Assembly (NCBI GenBank): GCA_002698425.1
Contig: NZXU01000005.1
Coordinates: 29,329 to 93,328, forward strand
Direction of reading: 5' to 3'
Length of the DNA: 64,000 bases
Source: Ahrensia sp.
Lineage (GTDB): Bacteria; Pseudomonadota; Alphaproteobacteria; Rhizobiales; Rhizobiaceae
The notes beneath the pieces were generated by a model. The model was not told the origin of the DNA and did not search any database. It saw only the letters and a program-made list of their open reading frames with translations. Of this stretch, positions 53,106 to 62,121 are shown piece by piece. A program made the position numbers and the translations under genes. Positions within the stretch are counted from its first letter, which is position 1, and every line of letters begins with the position of its first letter.

Positions 53106-54068
53106 TCAGGTCTTTTCCCTGCGCCGCCAGAATTTCGGCCGTGGCGATGGGCCGGCATCGAAGCGCGGATTGGGGGTCTTGAGCACCGGATTGCGCTCCG
53201 ACACATTGGCGCGGCTCTCGCGCCAGACGATGAAGATGCCCGAGGCGATGACGATGCTCGCGCCGAGTGCCACCATCGAGTCGGGCCGTTCGGCGAAGAA
53301 GACGATCCCGAAAGCGGTCGCCCACAGGATCTGGCTGTATTGCGTCGGCGCGATCACCGCGGCCGGCGCGAACCGATAGGCAGTGATGGTGCCGAGTTGC
53401 GCCGTCACCGACAAGACGCCGACCGCCGCCATCATGCCGAGCGAAGGCAGTTCCACCGGCGTGTAGACCCAGGGCAGCAGCGCGCCCATGACGATGATCG
53501 TGGCGAGCATTGGATAGAGGATCATCACGGCCGAGCGTTCCTCCGAGCCGATCCTGCGGATGATGATGGCCGCGAACGAACTGGAAAGCGCCGAGCCGAG
53601 TGCGGCGAAATGGCCCGGCGTCAGCGCCGAAGCGCCGGGGCGCAGCACGATGATCACGCCGATCAGGCCGACGACGACGGCCGCCCAGCGCTGCGCCCGC
53701 ACCGTTTCGCCGAGCAGCGGCACGGAGAGCACGGTGATCAGCAGCGGCGTCGCAAACAGCAGCGCATAGACCTGGGCGAGCGGCAGCGTCGCAAAGGCGT
53801 AGAAGGCGCAGGACATCGAGATCAGCGTGGTCGCGGAGCGCGCCAGGATGAGCCAGGGATGATGCGGCCGGAAATTGCCGGTCGATCGGTCGGCGAGCAC
53901 CAGCACGGTCATCGGGATGAAGGCGAACAGCATCGCGAAGAACAGGATCTGGAAGACCGAATAGGTCTGGCCGAGCGCCTTGATGATCGCGTCGTGCGTG
54001 GCGAACAGCGCGAAGGAAAGGAATGCGAAGCCGAGGCCGCGAACGGGCGTGTTGCTGCCGCCTGGCAT
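53106..54068 (-). CDS. EamA/DMT family transporter
   Basis: A 320-residue membrane protein with ten helices in two EamA repeats (FALFATHDAIIKALGQTYS in the first, GTITAYRFAPAAVIAPTQY in the second). Drug/metabolite exporters of this family move amino acids, polyamines or metabolites outward. The start at 54068 (MPGGSN) is preceded by AGGAGAGCCATGG; an ATG five bases earlier is in another frame. C-terminus is basic and extended. It is convergent with the double-permease gene. Confidence 0.87.
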   Translation of the reverse strand: MPGGSNTPVRGLGFAFLSFALFATHDAIIKALGQTYSVFQILFFAMLFAFIPMTVLVLADRSTGNFRPHHPWLILARSATTLISMSCAFYAFATLPLAQVYALLFATPLLITVLSVPLLGETVRAQRWAAVVVGLIGVIIVLRPGASALTPGHFAALGSALSSSFAAIIIRRIGSEERSAVMILYPMLATIIVMGALLPWVYTPVELPSLGMMAAVGVLSVTAQLGTITAYRFAPAAVIAPTQYSQILWATAFGIVFFAERPDSMVALGASIVIASGIFIVWRESRANVSERNPVLKTPNPRFDAGPSPRPKFWRRREKT

Positions 54069-54259
54069 GCCATGGCTCTCCTGTGCCGCCTGATTCGATT
54101 GTCGCGACTGCCTATAGGCTAAACCGCCGCGACGGTCATCCCGCAATCGGCGCACGCCTTCGCCGGACTTGTCCGCCTTATTTGGTCGGGCTAACCCGGG
54201 GCAGGCGACTCGCCGCGATGGCAATCGAACGAGACAATCGAACCGGACATCCGAACGAC

Positions 54260-54658
54260 GTGAAGAAACAAATAGCTGCCGCTCTCGCTTTGGCCCTGAC
54301 AGGCTTGACCGCAACGCCGACGCTGGCGATCACGCCGCAGATGATCTCCTCGCTCAAGCAGATGGATCCGCAAACGCGGCTGGAGCAGCGCTGCGACATC
54401 GCCGCGCTGGAGACGATCGCGCGCGACTCGAAGCGATTCAAGCCGGACAAGGTGATAGCCTATGCCTTCTCCGACCCGAAATTCGACGCCGACACGGTGA
54501 CCGCCAAGGGCGCGGCGTTCCGCAGCGGCGGCGAATGGCGCAGGCTCTCCTATGTCTGCAAGACCGGGCCGGAGCGTATTGAGCTCAAGTCATTCGAGTA
54601 CACGATCGGCGATGTCGTGCCGCGCGAGAACTGGGACGCCCATTACCTTGTGCCCTGA
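54260..54658 (+). CDS. DUF930 exported protein
   Basis: A 132-residue protein starting at GTG with a Sec signal (KKQIAAALALALTGL, cleavage near TLA-I). The mature domain is DUF930: LKQMDPQTRLEQRCDIAALETI and YVCKTGPERIELKSFEYTIGD with two Cys that can bond. Typical of rhizobia. Alternative ATG at 54218 gives a less regular N-terminus. Function unknown. Confidence 0.78.
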   Translation: MKKQIAAALALALTGLTATPTLAITPQMISSLKQMDPQTRLEQRCDIAALETIARDSKRFKPDKVIAYAFSDPKFDADTVTAKGAAFRSGGEWRRLSYVCKTGPERIELKSFEYTIGDVVPRENWDAHYLVP

Positions 54659-54679
54659 CGCCTGGTTCCCGCGGAACGT

Positions 54680-55048
54680 TTATTGCAGATAGGGATTCTG
54701 GCAGCCGTAGCGGACCGAGCAGCCCTTGGAACGGGCGGCGGAGATATCGTCGGCGATACCGATCAGATCCTGCCGGTCCTTGGCGAGCGACTTGGCCTCG
54801 TCGATCAGGGCCGCTTGCGGTGTGCGTTCGCTCGGCAGGCCGACCGGTTCGTCGCTGACGGTGTTGCGGATCTGCGCGGCGGCGATCAGTAGCAGCGGAT
54901 CGTTGTTGGCCCGCCCGAGCGCGATCAGTTTTTCGGCAAGCGCGAGCTGCTCCATCGCCGCCGGCGAAAGGACCGCCTCGTCGGCAGCGTTGACCTGCAC
55001 CGCCGTTGCGGACAGGAACAGGGCGGTAGCGAATGCGATCGACTTCAT
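54680..55048 (-). CDS. Exported hypothetical protein, 122 residues
   Basis: A small secreted protein: signal MKSIAFATALFLSATAVQVNA, then a mature helical part (EQLALAEKLIALGRANNDPLLLIAAAQ) and a C-terminus with two Cys (SKGCSVRYGC). The helical part resembles TPR-like amphipathic helices. GAGGAG precedes the ATG at 55048. I do not recognise the family. Confidence 0.72.
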   Translation of the reverse strand: MKSIAFATALFLSATAVQVNAADEAVLSPAAMEQLALAEKLIALGRANNDPLLLIAAAQIRNTVSDEPVGLPSERTPQAALIDEAKSLAKDRQDLIGIADDISAARSKGCSVRYGCQNPYLQ

Positions 55049-55111
55049 CTTTGGCTCCTCAATATTGATCTGCATAGCCAGATCGTGGGGGCCAAAAGTT
55101 ACAGGTCGGAA

Positions 55112-55140
55112 GGTCGAACGTCTACCAAAGATGTTCGACC
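55112..55140. promoter_or_regulatory. Inverted repeat upstream of the exported protein gene
   Basis: GGTCGAAC (55112-55119) / GTTCGACC (55133-55140), perfect 8-bp arms, 13-nt spacer, 64 nt before the start at 55048. Could be an operator or a transcript hairpin of the convergent side. Confidence 0.4.
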
Positions 55141-55189
55141 GATAGATCGTTTCCGACAGATATGCTGCTTGCGGCGCAGTCTGTACTGC

Positions 55190-55837
55190 TCAGCCCGCGT
55201 AGAAGATGTGATTGCCGATCTTGGAGAGGCGTTTCAGCCGGCTCGCCCAGCGCGGGCGAACATAGTCGGCGTGGTAGTGGGTCGCCGTGAGAATTGCGGC
55301 GGGCACGCCGCGGCCCTTGACGACGTCAGCGGCAACGGCCTTGGCCCGGCTCCAGGCTTTCTTTTCCCTGACGACGTCGGAATGACCGTCGCAGGCGAAG
55401 GAGAACTGGCAGGCATTGCGGCGGGTGTGGTTCTGGTAGACCACGCCGCAGATCGTGTTCGGATAGGCCTTGGAGGCGACGCGGTTCATGATCACGCGCG
55501 CCACGGCCTTCTGGCCCTTTTCAGGCTCGCCGCGCGCTTCGAAATAGATCGCCGTGGCAAGGCACGCGACCTGTTTCTGCGCGACCGGCGGCGCGGGGAT
55601 CGCAGGCGGATTGAGATAGGGCACCGACGGAACGACCGGCCGGGCGACCGGCACCGGCACATTGATGACGGGCGGAATGAGATAGGCGGAGGGCGGCAGG
55701 ACGAGATCGACCTGCATGTCGGGCACCATGGGCCGGTTGAGCGGCATGGAGGCGACGGAACTCGCCGCGACCAGCACGGCGATCGTGGAAAGGCGGGCGG
55801 AGCGCATGAAATCGCGCCCGTCGAAAGGAAGCCGGAT
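55190..55837 (-). CDS. SleB-type cell wall hydrolase
   Basis: A 215-residue exported hydrolase. An N-terminal signal (about 12-32) is followed by a Pro/Val-rich linker and a Hydrolase_2 (SleB/CwlJ) domain: [18 protein letters not shown] with the catalytic Glu, [26 protein letters not shown], and [12 protein letters not shown]. It would cut glycan strands as a lytic transglycosylase-like enzyme. Start at 55837 (MIRLPF) or 55804 (MRSARL). Confidence 0.87.
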   Translation of the reverse strand: MRLPFDGRDFMRSARLSTIAVLVAASSVASMPLNRPMVPDMQVDLVLPPSAYLIPPVINVPVPVARPVVPSVPYLNPPAIPAPPVAQKQVACLATAIYFEARGEPEKGQKAVARVIMNRVASKAYPNTICGVVYQNHTRRNACQFSFACDGHSDVVREKKAWSRAKAVAADVVKGRGVPAAILTATHYHADYVRPRWASRLKRLSKIGNHIFYAG

Positions 55838-56198
55838 CATGAAGCGTATTGTTTTTCTTGTCGCTGACGGCCGCGCATGGCGGAGCCGTATTTTCGGATG
55901 GGTGGTGAAAATCGGCGGAGCGTGGCCGAAAAAAGGCAATTTCCGGGCGGTTCCATGAAGATGAACCCGATCCGGTAACGTTTCGGAACAAGGAGTTACG
56001 GCGCGTTATTGAAAAAGGAACGTCGTATTACTCTGGTATGAGGCTGCGGGCGGCCAAAGAAGACAGCGGCAGGGCGTAACGGCGACGCAAATGATTATGC
56101 CCGAGTTTCAGAATTAGTCCAGACCTGCCAAGTGCTTGTTGTCACATGGCGCGCTGGCGTCGACAGGAGCGGAAAAGAGAGGGGCTGCAAAAGACAAT
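55838..56198. other. Intergenic region, SleB / BcsS
   Basis: About 360 nt with no supported gene. Reading frames here lack ribosome-binding sites. A/T-rich islands near 56000-56035 and 56090-56120 may carry the sleB promoter. Confidence 0.4.
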
Positions 56199-56220
56199 CG
56201 CCCGCCTATGGCGGGCGGGC
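56186..56220 (-). terminator. Rho-independent terminator of the BcsS gene
   Basis: Stem GCCCGCC (56200-56206) / GGCGGGC (56210-56216), followed on the minus strand by ATTGTCTTTT (complement of 56190-56199). It lies 48 nt past the stop at 56264. Confidence 0.75.
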
Positions 56221-56263
56221 GTTTGACTTTGCCGGGATGCCTCCGGCGACTGGTGCAGGATCG

Positions 56264-57037
56264 TCAGCGCAGCGAAAGCGGGACGGAGAAGCCGACCGCC
56301 GCGTAGAAACGGTCCTCAGTTCCGGGCTCGAGCTCCTGCTGGTATCCGGCTGAGACGACCATGCTGACCTTTTCGCCCAGCGGAATGTCGCCGACGAAGG
56401 CGCCGTAGCGCAAAGTGGGCTTGCCGCCCTTGTCGTCGGACACCGTGAATTCCGGGCCGAAGCGCAGCTGCGATGTCTTGTAGCCGACCTTGGCATGCAC
56501 ATAGACCTGATCATTGGCGGTCGAGTAGGAGCCGTAGGACTGCGCATAGAAGGCGTTTTCGCTGGTGGTCTCGAAGCCGTATTGCACGATGGCGCCGACG
56601 GCGGATCCGTCGGTGACGCTTCCGGGCGGGGTCTCGTCATTGTTGACGAAATTCACGCCGCCCGCCGCGGTGAAATAGTAGCCCTGACCCGGCCAGATAT
56701 AGCCGAGCAGCAGCGATCCGTAGACCGATTCAGTGTCCGAGCCGATGTCCTCCGAACGGGAGAGGCCCAGATTGCCGCTGATGGTCCAGCCCTCTGCGCC
56801 GAGATCGCCGTTCAGGGCGGTGACAAAGCCGGCATCGACGCCGATCCCGTGCCTGTTCGAGTTGCCATACGTGAAATCGGCGCCCCAATAGACGACGGTA
56901 TCGATCGTCGGGTTGGGCGCCATTCGCTGTTCGAGCAGCGTGTCGGCGGCGAGCGCCGCGCCGGGAGACGCGATCGCCATCGCGAGACCGGCCGCGAGCC
57001 CTCCTGTCGCGAAGGATATGTTGCCACGCAATTTCAT
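56264..57037 (-). CDS. bcsS: Cellulose biosynthesis protein BcsS family, outer-membrane-like
   Basis: A 257-residue protein with a Sec signal (about 1-30, AALA-ADT) and beta-rich mature part of alternating aromatic and polar residues, ending in Phe/Arg-like FSVPLSLR, as in beta-barrels. I recognise BcsS by the VYWGADFTYGNSNRHGIGVDAGF, GYYFTAAGGVNFVNND and FYAQSYGSYST segments. BcsS occurs with alphaproteobacterial cellulose clusters, but no cellulose synthase is in the window. Followed by the orphan gene at 57106 upstream and a terminator downstream. Confidence 0.8.
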   Translation of the reverse strand: MKLRGNISFATGGLAAGLAMAIASPGAALAADTLLEQRMAPNPTIDTVVYWGADFTYGNSNRHGIGVDAGFVTALNGDLGAEGWTISGNLGLSRSEDIGSDTESVYGSLLLGYIWPGQGYYFTAAGGVNFVNNDETPPGSVTDGSAVGAIVQYGFETTSENAFYAQSYGSYSTANDQVYVHAKVGYKTSQLRFGPEFTVSDDKGGKPTLRYGAFVGDIPLGEKVSMVVSAGYQQELEPGTEDRFYAAVGFSVPLSLR

Positions 57038-57105
57038 GTGAAAGTTCCCGTTGTTCCAGAATTCCCGCGAAGGCAATGCGCCCCCGTATCGATCGATCTT
57101 CGTTC

Positions 57106-58047
57106 CTAGCAACCGTAAGCGACGCGGACCGGCATCGGCACCGTTTCGGGCGCGACGTCCTCGCTGGTCCCCTCGGGTACGGTGAAGATCATGTCGATCT
57201 CTCCGCCAGGCCGGAAGGCCGAAGCCTTCAACAGACCGGATGCTCCGAAATAGAGGCGCAGGCCGCCGACGGCCCGAAACTGATTGCGTCCGCCATAGGC
57301 GTTTTCGCCGAGCGTGGTCAGGTCGACCAGCGCGATCAGGCCGGGCATCAGCGCGTCGTCTTCAAGATCCGCCGGAGGCGTCGCGGCATGCGCGGCGGTC
57401 ATTGTTCCAAGGCCTATCAGGGCGGCGATGCCTGACGCCCGCGCCAAGAGGCCGGCCAAGCGCGATCGGGTCTTCGGGGCCGGGCGCGACAGCGCGTCAA
57501 CCGGCGTATAGCGGCCGGCCGGCATGGTCGCCCCCACGCTCACCGAACGGATCGTCTTGCGCAGATCGTCACAGGCGGCCGTGTCGATCAGGGAGCCGAT
57601 CGCCGTTTCCAGCGCCTCGCTTTCGTGCGGGCCGGCGCCCTGCGCGACGACGACAAGCGCGGATGCGTGCGGCTGCCAGAGGATCGAGCGGACCGGGGCG
57701 CGATCGGACCGGATTTGCCGGGCAAGCCGCAACAGTTCGGTGACACGGCCGAATGCGCCGGTCGGGTCGCTGACGATGTGTTCGTGTTCGAACAGTTCGG
57801 CAAAGGCCTCGAGGCTGCCCGGCGCATGCAGGTCGCCGGAGGAATGGGCGCGGAAGCGCACAGCAATGCCGGGATCGAGCTCCGTCACGCTGCTTTCGAT
57901 ATGGGCCCGGTTTTGCTGCGAGAGCGCGTCCCGGAAAGCGTGTATGGTCAGCACGCCGCCGCTTGTTTCCGGCTCGTCATATCCGGCAAGGATAAACAAG
58001 CCGCACCGCTCGTCTTCCAGTCTCTGCTTCAACTCATCCATTTTCAT
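57106..58047 (-). CDS. Unrecognised protein with a single membrane helix next to bcsS
   Basis: A 313-residue protein. Residues 1-190 form a soluble domain (alpha/beta pattern, FILAGYDEP, SILWQPHASALVVVAQG) that may resemble a regulatory BcsE-like or P-loop-less fold; a hydrophobic helix with an AHA-A signal-like end lies near 220-245 and a short mainly beta C-terminal domain follows. The N-out/N-in sense is unclear. AGGGGG before the ATG at 58047 decides the start. It sits 68 nt upstream of bcsS on the same strand, so an operon and a role in the same surface process are likely. I know no family for it. Confidence 0.6.
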   Translation of the reverse strand: MKMDELKQRLEDERCGLFILAGYDEPETSGGVLTIHAFRDALSQQNRAHIESSVTELDPGIAVRFRAHSSGDLHAPGSLEAFAELFEHEHIVSDPTGAFGRVTELLRLARQIRSDRAPVRSILWQPHASALVVVAQGAGPHESEALETAIGSLIDTAACDDLRKTIRSVSVGATMPAGRYTPVDALSRPAPKTRSRLAGLLARASGIAALIGLGTMTAAHAATPPADLEDDALMPGLIALVDLTTLGENAYGGRNQFRAVGGLRLYFGASGLLKASAFRPGGEIDMIFTVPEGTSEDVAPETVPMPVRVAYGC

Positions 58048-58123
58048 CCAAACCCCCTGCACAACTCCGAACTCCGTCTCGGAACAAATCAACCGATCCT
58101 GCCAGTCGCATGCGCAATCTCCT

Positions 58124-59254
58124 TCAGAGGCCCGCGGCGAGCGACCTGATGCAAAATTCACGCCGTGCGGCGGCGCGCGGTTCCACCGCGCGCAGGGCGA
58201 CCGATTGCCAAAACGGCCACCAGGCAGTGGTCTTGTGTTCCCATGACCATTTCAGCGCCTGCTGCCGGTTTTCCCGGCCGATGGCGGCGCGCAATCCGCT
58301 GTTTCTCGCCAGTTCAGCGACCGCATCGGCGAATTTGACCGGATCGGGCTCGGCGATGATGAAGCGTTTCTGCAGGTCGCCGAAAACCTCGGGGACGATC
58401 CCGACATCCGTGGACACGACGGGAATGCCGCAGGCCATGGCTTCCAGGACCGGATTGGGCGTGCCCTCGATGGATGAGGTGCATACGAAGACGTCGAGTT
58501 GCCGGTAGAAGTCCGGCATCTCCTCGAAGCTGATCCGCCTGACCTGAGGATCGGCGACCTTCGCTTCGATCGCGTGGCCGCTGGAGGTGAGGAACCGCAT
58601 CATCGGCTCGAACAGGCGGGCAAAGCCCTTTACGTCGCCGCCGCCGGATTGCTCGCCCCAGGCGCTGTTTCCGACCCAGCCCAGTGCGAAAGGCGCATCC
58701 TGCGTCCGGTCCGTCTCGCGGGGCGAGAAGCGATCTGTATCAACCCCGTCGGAGATGACCGCGTCGGGAGGGGGCAGGTCGGGCTGCGCCGCGTAGATGG
58801 CGCGCAGCCTTTCGGAGGAGACCGTATAGCCATCGGCAAGCGCAAAGCCGGCCCGCCGCTCCCGGATCCGGACCGCATCGCTGAACAGATGGTCATAGAC
58901 GGAGGTGGTGAAGGCGCAGCTGCCGATCGCCCTGACGATCGTTTCGTGGTCGAGGCCCAAATGGCGCGCCGCCTTGTCGATCGTCGCGGGGTGAAAGAGG
59001 TGAAACAAATCCTCGCGCCAGAAGATGTGGCACAGATCGACCCGCTTGAGGAAAATCGCTTCGAAGAAGCGGTGCTCATTGCCGATCACGTCGCCCATAT
59101 AGAGCTTTGAGACGCGGTGCGGACCCGCGAAACGGGTGATGTTGTCGGCGATGTTGTCGAAGGCCCAGGAGGGCTGGTCGGGGCACAGCAGGACGTGCAG
59201 CGGCCGAACCTCGCGTGCGAGGGACGAACTCGCGAGTACGCTTTGATGCAGCAC
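58124..59254 (-). CDS. Family 4 glycosyltransferase
   Basis: A 376-residue GT-B enzyme. The C-terminal Rossmann half holds the GT4 pattern with FVCTSSIEGTPNPVLEAMACGIPVV, where the two Glu residues (E-x7-E) bind the nucleotide sugar; VGNSAW near residue 195 marks the start of that half. N-terminal half has WAFDNIADNIT and IFLKRVDLCHIFWRED. It transfers a sugar to a surface or capsular polysaccharide. Its start lies 132 nt from the divergent DUF2194 gene. Overlaps the downstream gene's region but not its stop (70 nt apart). Confidence 0.88.
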   Translation of the reverse strand: MLHQSVLASSSLAREVRPLHVLLCPDQPSWAFDNIADNITRFAGPHRVSKLYMGDVIGNEHRFFEAIFLKRVDLCHIFWREDLFHLFHPATIDKAARHLGLDHETIVRAIGSCAFTTSVYDHLFSDAVRIRERRAGFALADGYTVSSERLRAIYAAQPDLPPPDAVISDGVDTDRFSPRETDRTQDAPFALGWVGNSAWGEQSGGGDVKGFARLFEPMMRFLTSSGHAIEAKVADPQVRRISFEEMPDFYRQLDVFVCTSSIEGTPNPVLEAMACGIPVVSTDVGIVPEVFGDLQKRFIIAEPDPVKFADAVAELARNSGLRAAIGRENRQQALKWSWEHKTTAWWPFWQSVALRAVEPRAAARREFCIRSLAAGL

Positions 59255-59309
59255 CCCTGTCTCCCGATACCCCGATTAAAACCCGTGGACATTCAACGGT
59301 AAGTTGAGT

Positions 59310-59336
59310 TTGCTTGCAAGAGGCAAGCGATTTTTC
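59310..59336 (+). terminator. Terminator-like hairpin in the DUF2194 leader
   Basis: GCTTGC (59312-59317) / GCAAGC (59323-59328), 5-nt loop, then GATTTTTC. The form is that of an intrinsic terminator on the plus strand, but it lies 50 nt before the start of the plus-strand gene, so it may be an attenuator or end a short leader RNA. Confidence 0.5.
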
Positions 59337-59386
59337 GAAATGAAAAACGACGAGGGTGCGATGACCGGTCCGGCGGGAAGATAACG

Positions 59387-61186
59387 ATGAGGCTCTGGCC
59401 GTTACGCATCGCCGCAAACTCCCGAAAAGGAACGGAAATCTCCTCCGCCGCGCGCAGCCAGGAACTGCTGATCGTCTGCGACGGGCGGGATCTCGACGGG
59501 CTCCAGATCATGCAGCATGTCTGCACGGCCCTGTCATTTGGAAAAATCCAGTTCACCGTGCTCGATATCGCGCGGTCCGCGCCATGGCCGGCGCTGGGCG
59601 GATTCGCCGCCATCGTCACCTGCACCGAGCGTATCGAGGATCTGGAGGCGGAAAAGACGGCGAAGGTAGAGGCCTATGTCCGCGCGGGCGGAGGCCTCAT
59701 GGTCGCCTATCGCTGCTGGAACGACCATCTGCGCGGCCTGCTCGGTTTTCCGGGCGACCTCGGCGAGCCGAAGATCCGGGTGACCGGCGGGCTGGTCTTC
59801 GACAGGGAGGTCCTGCCGGGCGCGCGCGGCCTGCGCATCGAGGACAAGGATTTCGTGTTCGAGAACGGCCGGTTCGACATCGCCGCCGAAGCGCTCGATC
59901 GCGATTGCACGGTGCTGGCCTCGGATCTCGACGGCAACCCGATCCTGTGGCGGCGTCCCCATGGCGCGGGGCGCGTGGTCTACTGGAACACGGACGAGCT
60001 GTTCTGCCGGGCGCTGCGCGGCTTCATCCTGCAGACCGTGCTGGCCTCCATGGGCGCCGGCGTGTCGGCCGCAGGCGGCTTCGCGATGTTTCACGTCGAC
60101 GATTTCCCGACATCGATTTCCGACGCGAGGCTGGAGCCCGTCGCGACCGAGTTCGGCGATCTCGACTGGGACGGCTTCATGTTCGACGTCTGGCATGCGG
60201 ACATGATGGCGCTGAGGGAAAGGCACGGCCTCAAATACACATGGTATGCGATCATGAACTACCATGACATCGATACCGGAGCGGACCCGGACCTGGAGAC
60301 GCCGGACGTGACGAGCGGGGCGGACGTGCTGCGCCGCCGGCTGGAGCGGGCGGCCGCGAGCGGTCCGGACGACGAATTCGGGCTGCACGGCTACAACCAC
60401 GTGCCGCTGACCGGCGACTATTGGCCGGACCTGCCGGCCTTGCGCGCCAAGCTGCGGCTTGCCCGCGACCTGTGGGACGACGTCATGCCCGCGCCAAGGC
60501 CGGCGTCCTGGGTGCCGGCGAACAACTGGTACGACGCCGATTGCCTGCCGGCCCTCGCGGAGGTGTTTCCCGAAATCTCGACGGTTTGCAGCCTTCACTC
60601 CAGCGGAAAATACCGTCTCGGCGGATACCGGGAATTCGGCCCCGAACCGTGGCGGGAGACGCTTCTGTGCCTGCCGCGCGAGACCTATGGCTATGTCATG
60701 GCGCCGGAACTGCGCATGATGCTGCTCTCGCAGATCGCCGGCATGGGCGTCTGGACGCATTTCATCCATCCCGACGATATTTTCGACATCCCCGCGGGGC
60801 CGGAGGACGACGCCTACCGGCGCAATCCGGACCGGCGGCTGTGGCGGGCGACGAACGGGCAGGGGCTGGCGGGCCTGCTGCCCATGCTCGACGGCTGGAT
60901 CGGCGAGGTGCGCGCCCTCTATCCCTGGCTCGAATTCGTCACCACGACGCAGGCCGTCGAGCGGTTCCGCGCCCATGCCGGCAAGGCGGTCGACGTGGCG
61001 ACGGGCGACGACACGGTCGAGATCGTCACCGACCGGGAAGGCGTGTTCTTCGTCCGGACGCGGGCCGGCACGGCGGTCGTTCCCGCGGAGGGCGGCGAGG
61101 TTCTCGACGCGAGACCGGTCGACGACGGCGTGCTGACCACTGTCCGCTGCCTTGCCGGGCGGACCGTGTTTCGCATCGACGGCTAG
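59387..61186 (+). CDS. DUF2194 protein, polysaccharide-deacetylase-like
   Basis: A 599-residue protein. Residues about 25-220 are an alpha/beta (flavodoxin/glutamine-amidotransferase-like) domain, and about 228-520 a deacetylase-like barrel with likely metal-binding motifs MFHVDDFPTS (His236, Asp238/239), LHGYNHVPL and HFIHPDDIF. A beta domain closes the C-terminus. I recognise it as DUF2194, a family seen near Pel-like and other surface polysaccharide operons. No signal peptide is seen. GGGAAG precedes the ATG. It probably removes acetyl groups or cleaves sugar links of a surface polymer. Confidence 0.8.
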   Translation: MRLWPLRIAANSRKGTEISSAARSQELLIVCDGRDLDGLQIMQHVCTALSFGKIQFTVLDIARSAPWPALGGFAAIVTCTERIEDLEAEKTAKVEAYVRAGGGLMVAYRCWNDHLRGLLGFPGDLGEPKIRVTGGLVFDREVLPGARGLRIEDKDFVFENGRFDIAAEALDRDCTVLASDLDGNPILWRRPHGAGRVVYWNTDELFCRALRGFILQTVLASMGAGVSAAGGFAMFHVDDFPTSISDARLEPVATEFGDLDWDGFMFDVWHADMMALRERHGLKYTWYAIMNYHDIDTGADPDLETPDVTSGADVLRRRLERAAASGPDDEFGLHGYNHVPLTGDYWPDLPALRAKLRLARDLWDDVMPAPRPASWVPANNWYDADCLPALAEVFPEISTVCSLHSSGKYRLGGYREFGPEPWRETLLCLPRETYGYVMAPELRMMLLSQIAGMGVWTHFIHPDDIFDIPAGPEDDAYRRNPDRRLWRATNGQGLAGLLPMLDGWIGEVRALYPWLEFVTTTQAVERFRAHAGKAVDVATGDDTVEIVTDREGVFFVRTRAGTAVVPAEGGEVLDARPVDDGVLTTVRCLAGRTVFRIDG

Positions 61187-61202
61187 GCGCCGGGCGAGAG
61201 GA

Positions 61203-61901
61203 TCAGGCGGGCACGGCGCGCTTGCCGCGCCGCGCCATCAGGCCGAGCAGGCCGATGCCGCCGGCCAGGAGCGGCAGCGCGGCGGGGACAGGCACGGCCG
61301 AGACATAGACCTGCACACCGCCGGAGGCGTCTTTCAGGGACGCGTGAACTTCCGAGCCGTAATTGCTTTCTCCCCAGATGACGAGATTGCAGTCATTGGC
61401 GTTGGGAAAGGGTGGCGTGCTGGAAAAATGCGCGCAGTGTTCGCCTCTCAGGGTGATCCACGGATCGGTATTCATTCCGAGCCTGCTGAGGATGTTGCCG
61501 GTCACGCTGCCGATCGACACGCCGCCGAGCCCGGCATCCGTCCACGTGATGTTGGGGGCAAACACATTGGCTCTGGCCGTGACGATAGCCATAACGTCGC
61601 TATAGGCGGCGCGCGCCCAGATTTTCTTGTCGCCTGTGACGAAGAGGATTTCCTGCCCCGCGAACGTGCCGAAGGCGTTCCAGAAATCGCCGGCGGAATC
61701 AGGCACGTAGGAGCATGTGGAGGACAGGCTGCAATTGCCGTTGAACATGCCAAAGCTCGCTTCGCCGAAAATGTCCGCCGACATGTTTCCGACCTGAAGC
61801 CAGTTGCCCGACGCAAGCGGCGACGCCGCGGCATGGCCGGCGAAAGCGACGAAGAAAGAAAAGGCGAGGCCGCGCGCGACCCTGCGAAGACTGTTTTTCA
61901 T
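61203..61901 (-). CDS. VPLPA-CTERM exported protein
   Basis: A 232-residue secreted protein. A Sec signal (about 1-26) leads to a beta-rich body, and the C-terminus is VPVPAALPLLAGGIGLLGLM followed by ARRGKRAVPA: motif, hydrophobic helix and Arg cluster, the exosortase substrate signal of the VPLPA-CTERM type. Such proteins are processed by an exosortase and usually accompany exopolysaccharide loci; no exosortase gene is in the window. Two Cys pairs are likely disulfides. Convergent with the DUF2194 gene. Confidence 0.85.
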   Translation of the reverse strand: MKNSLRRVARGLAFSFFVAFAGHAAASPLASGNWLQVGNMSADIFGEASFGMFNGNCSLSSTCSYVPDSAGDFWNAFGTFAGQEILFVTGDKKIWARAAYSDVMAIVTARANVFAPNITWTDAGLGGVSIGSVTGNILSRLGMNTDPWITLRGEHCAHFSSTPPFPNANDCNLVIWGESNYGSEVHASLKDASGGVQVYVSAVPVPAALPLLAGGIGLLGLMARRGKRAVPA

Positions 61902-62086
61902 GATCTGCCCCGTCCCGGCCCCCGCCGGTTATCCCAAAACGTGAATCGATTGTTTACGTCGGGAAATGCAAGTCAAGCCAGCGGGTGAGATTTTCCCGGG
62001 AAAGGGTTGATTCGGCTTGGCTTCGGCTTTGAGAATTGCCGCCAAGGCCGATGGTCGACTGCCTTTGGCGTGCTAGCGGTATCTGC

Positions 62087-62115
62087 TTGCGTAGAGTGTT
62101 GCTGCGCAGTATATT
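62087..62115 (+). promoter_or_regulatory. Promoter of hicAB giving a leaderless transcript
   Basis: TTGCGT (62087-62092), 17-nt spacer, TATATT (62110-62115). Starting 6-7 nt further on falls at or next to the hicA ATG at 62122. GCTAGC occurs at 62072-62077 and again at 62116-62121, flanking the promoter, and may be the HicB operator. Confidence 0.6.
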
Positions 62116-62121
62116 GCTAGC

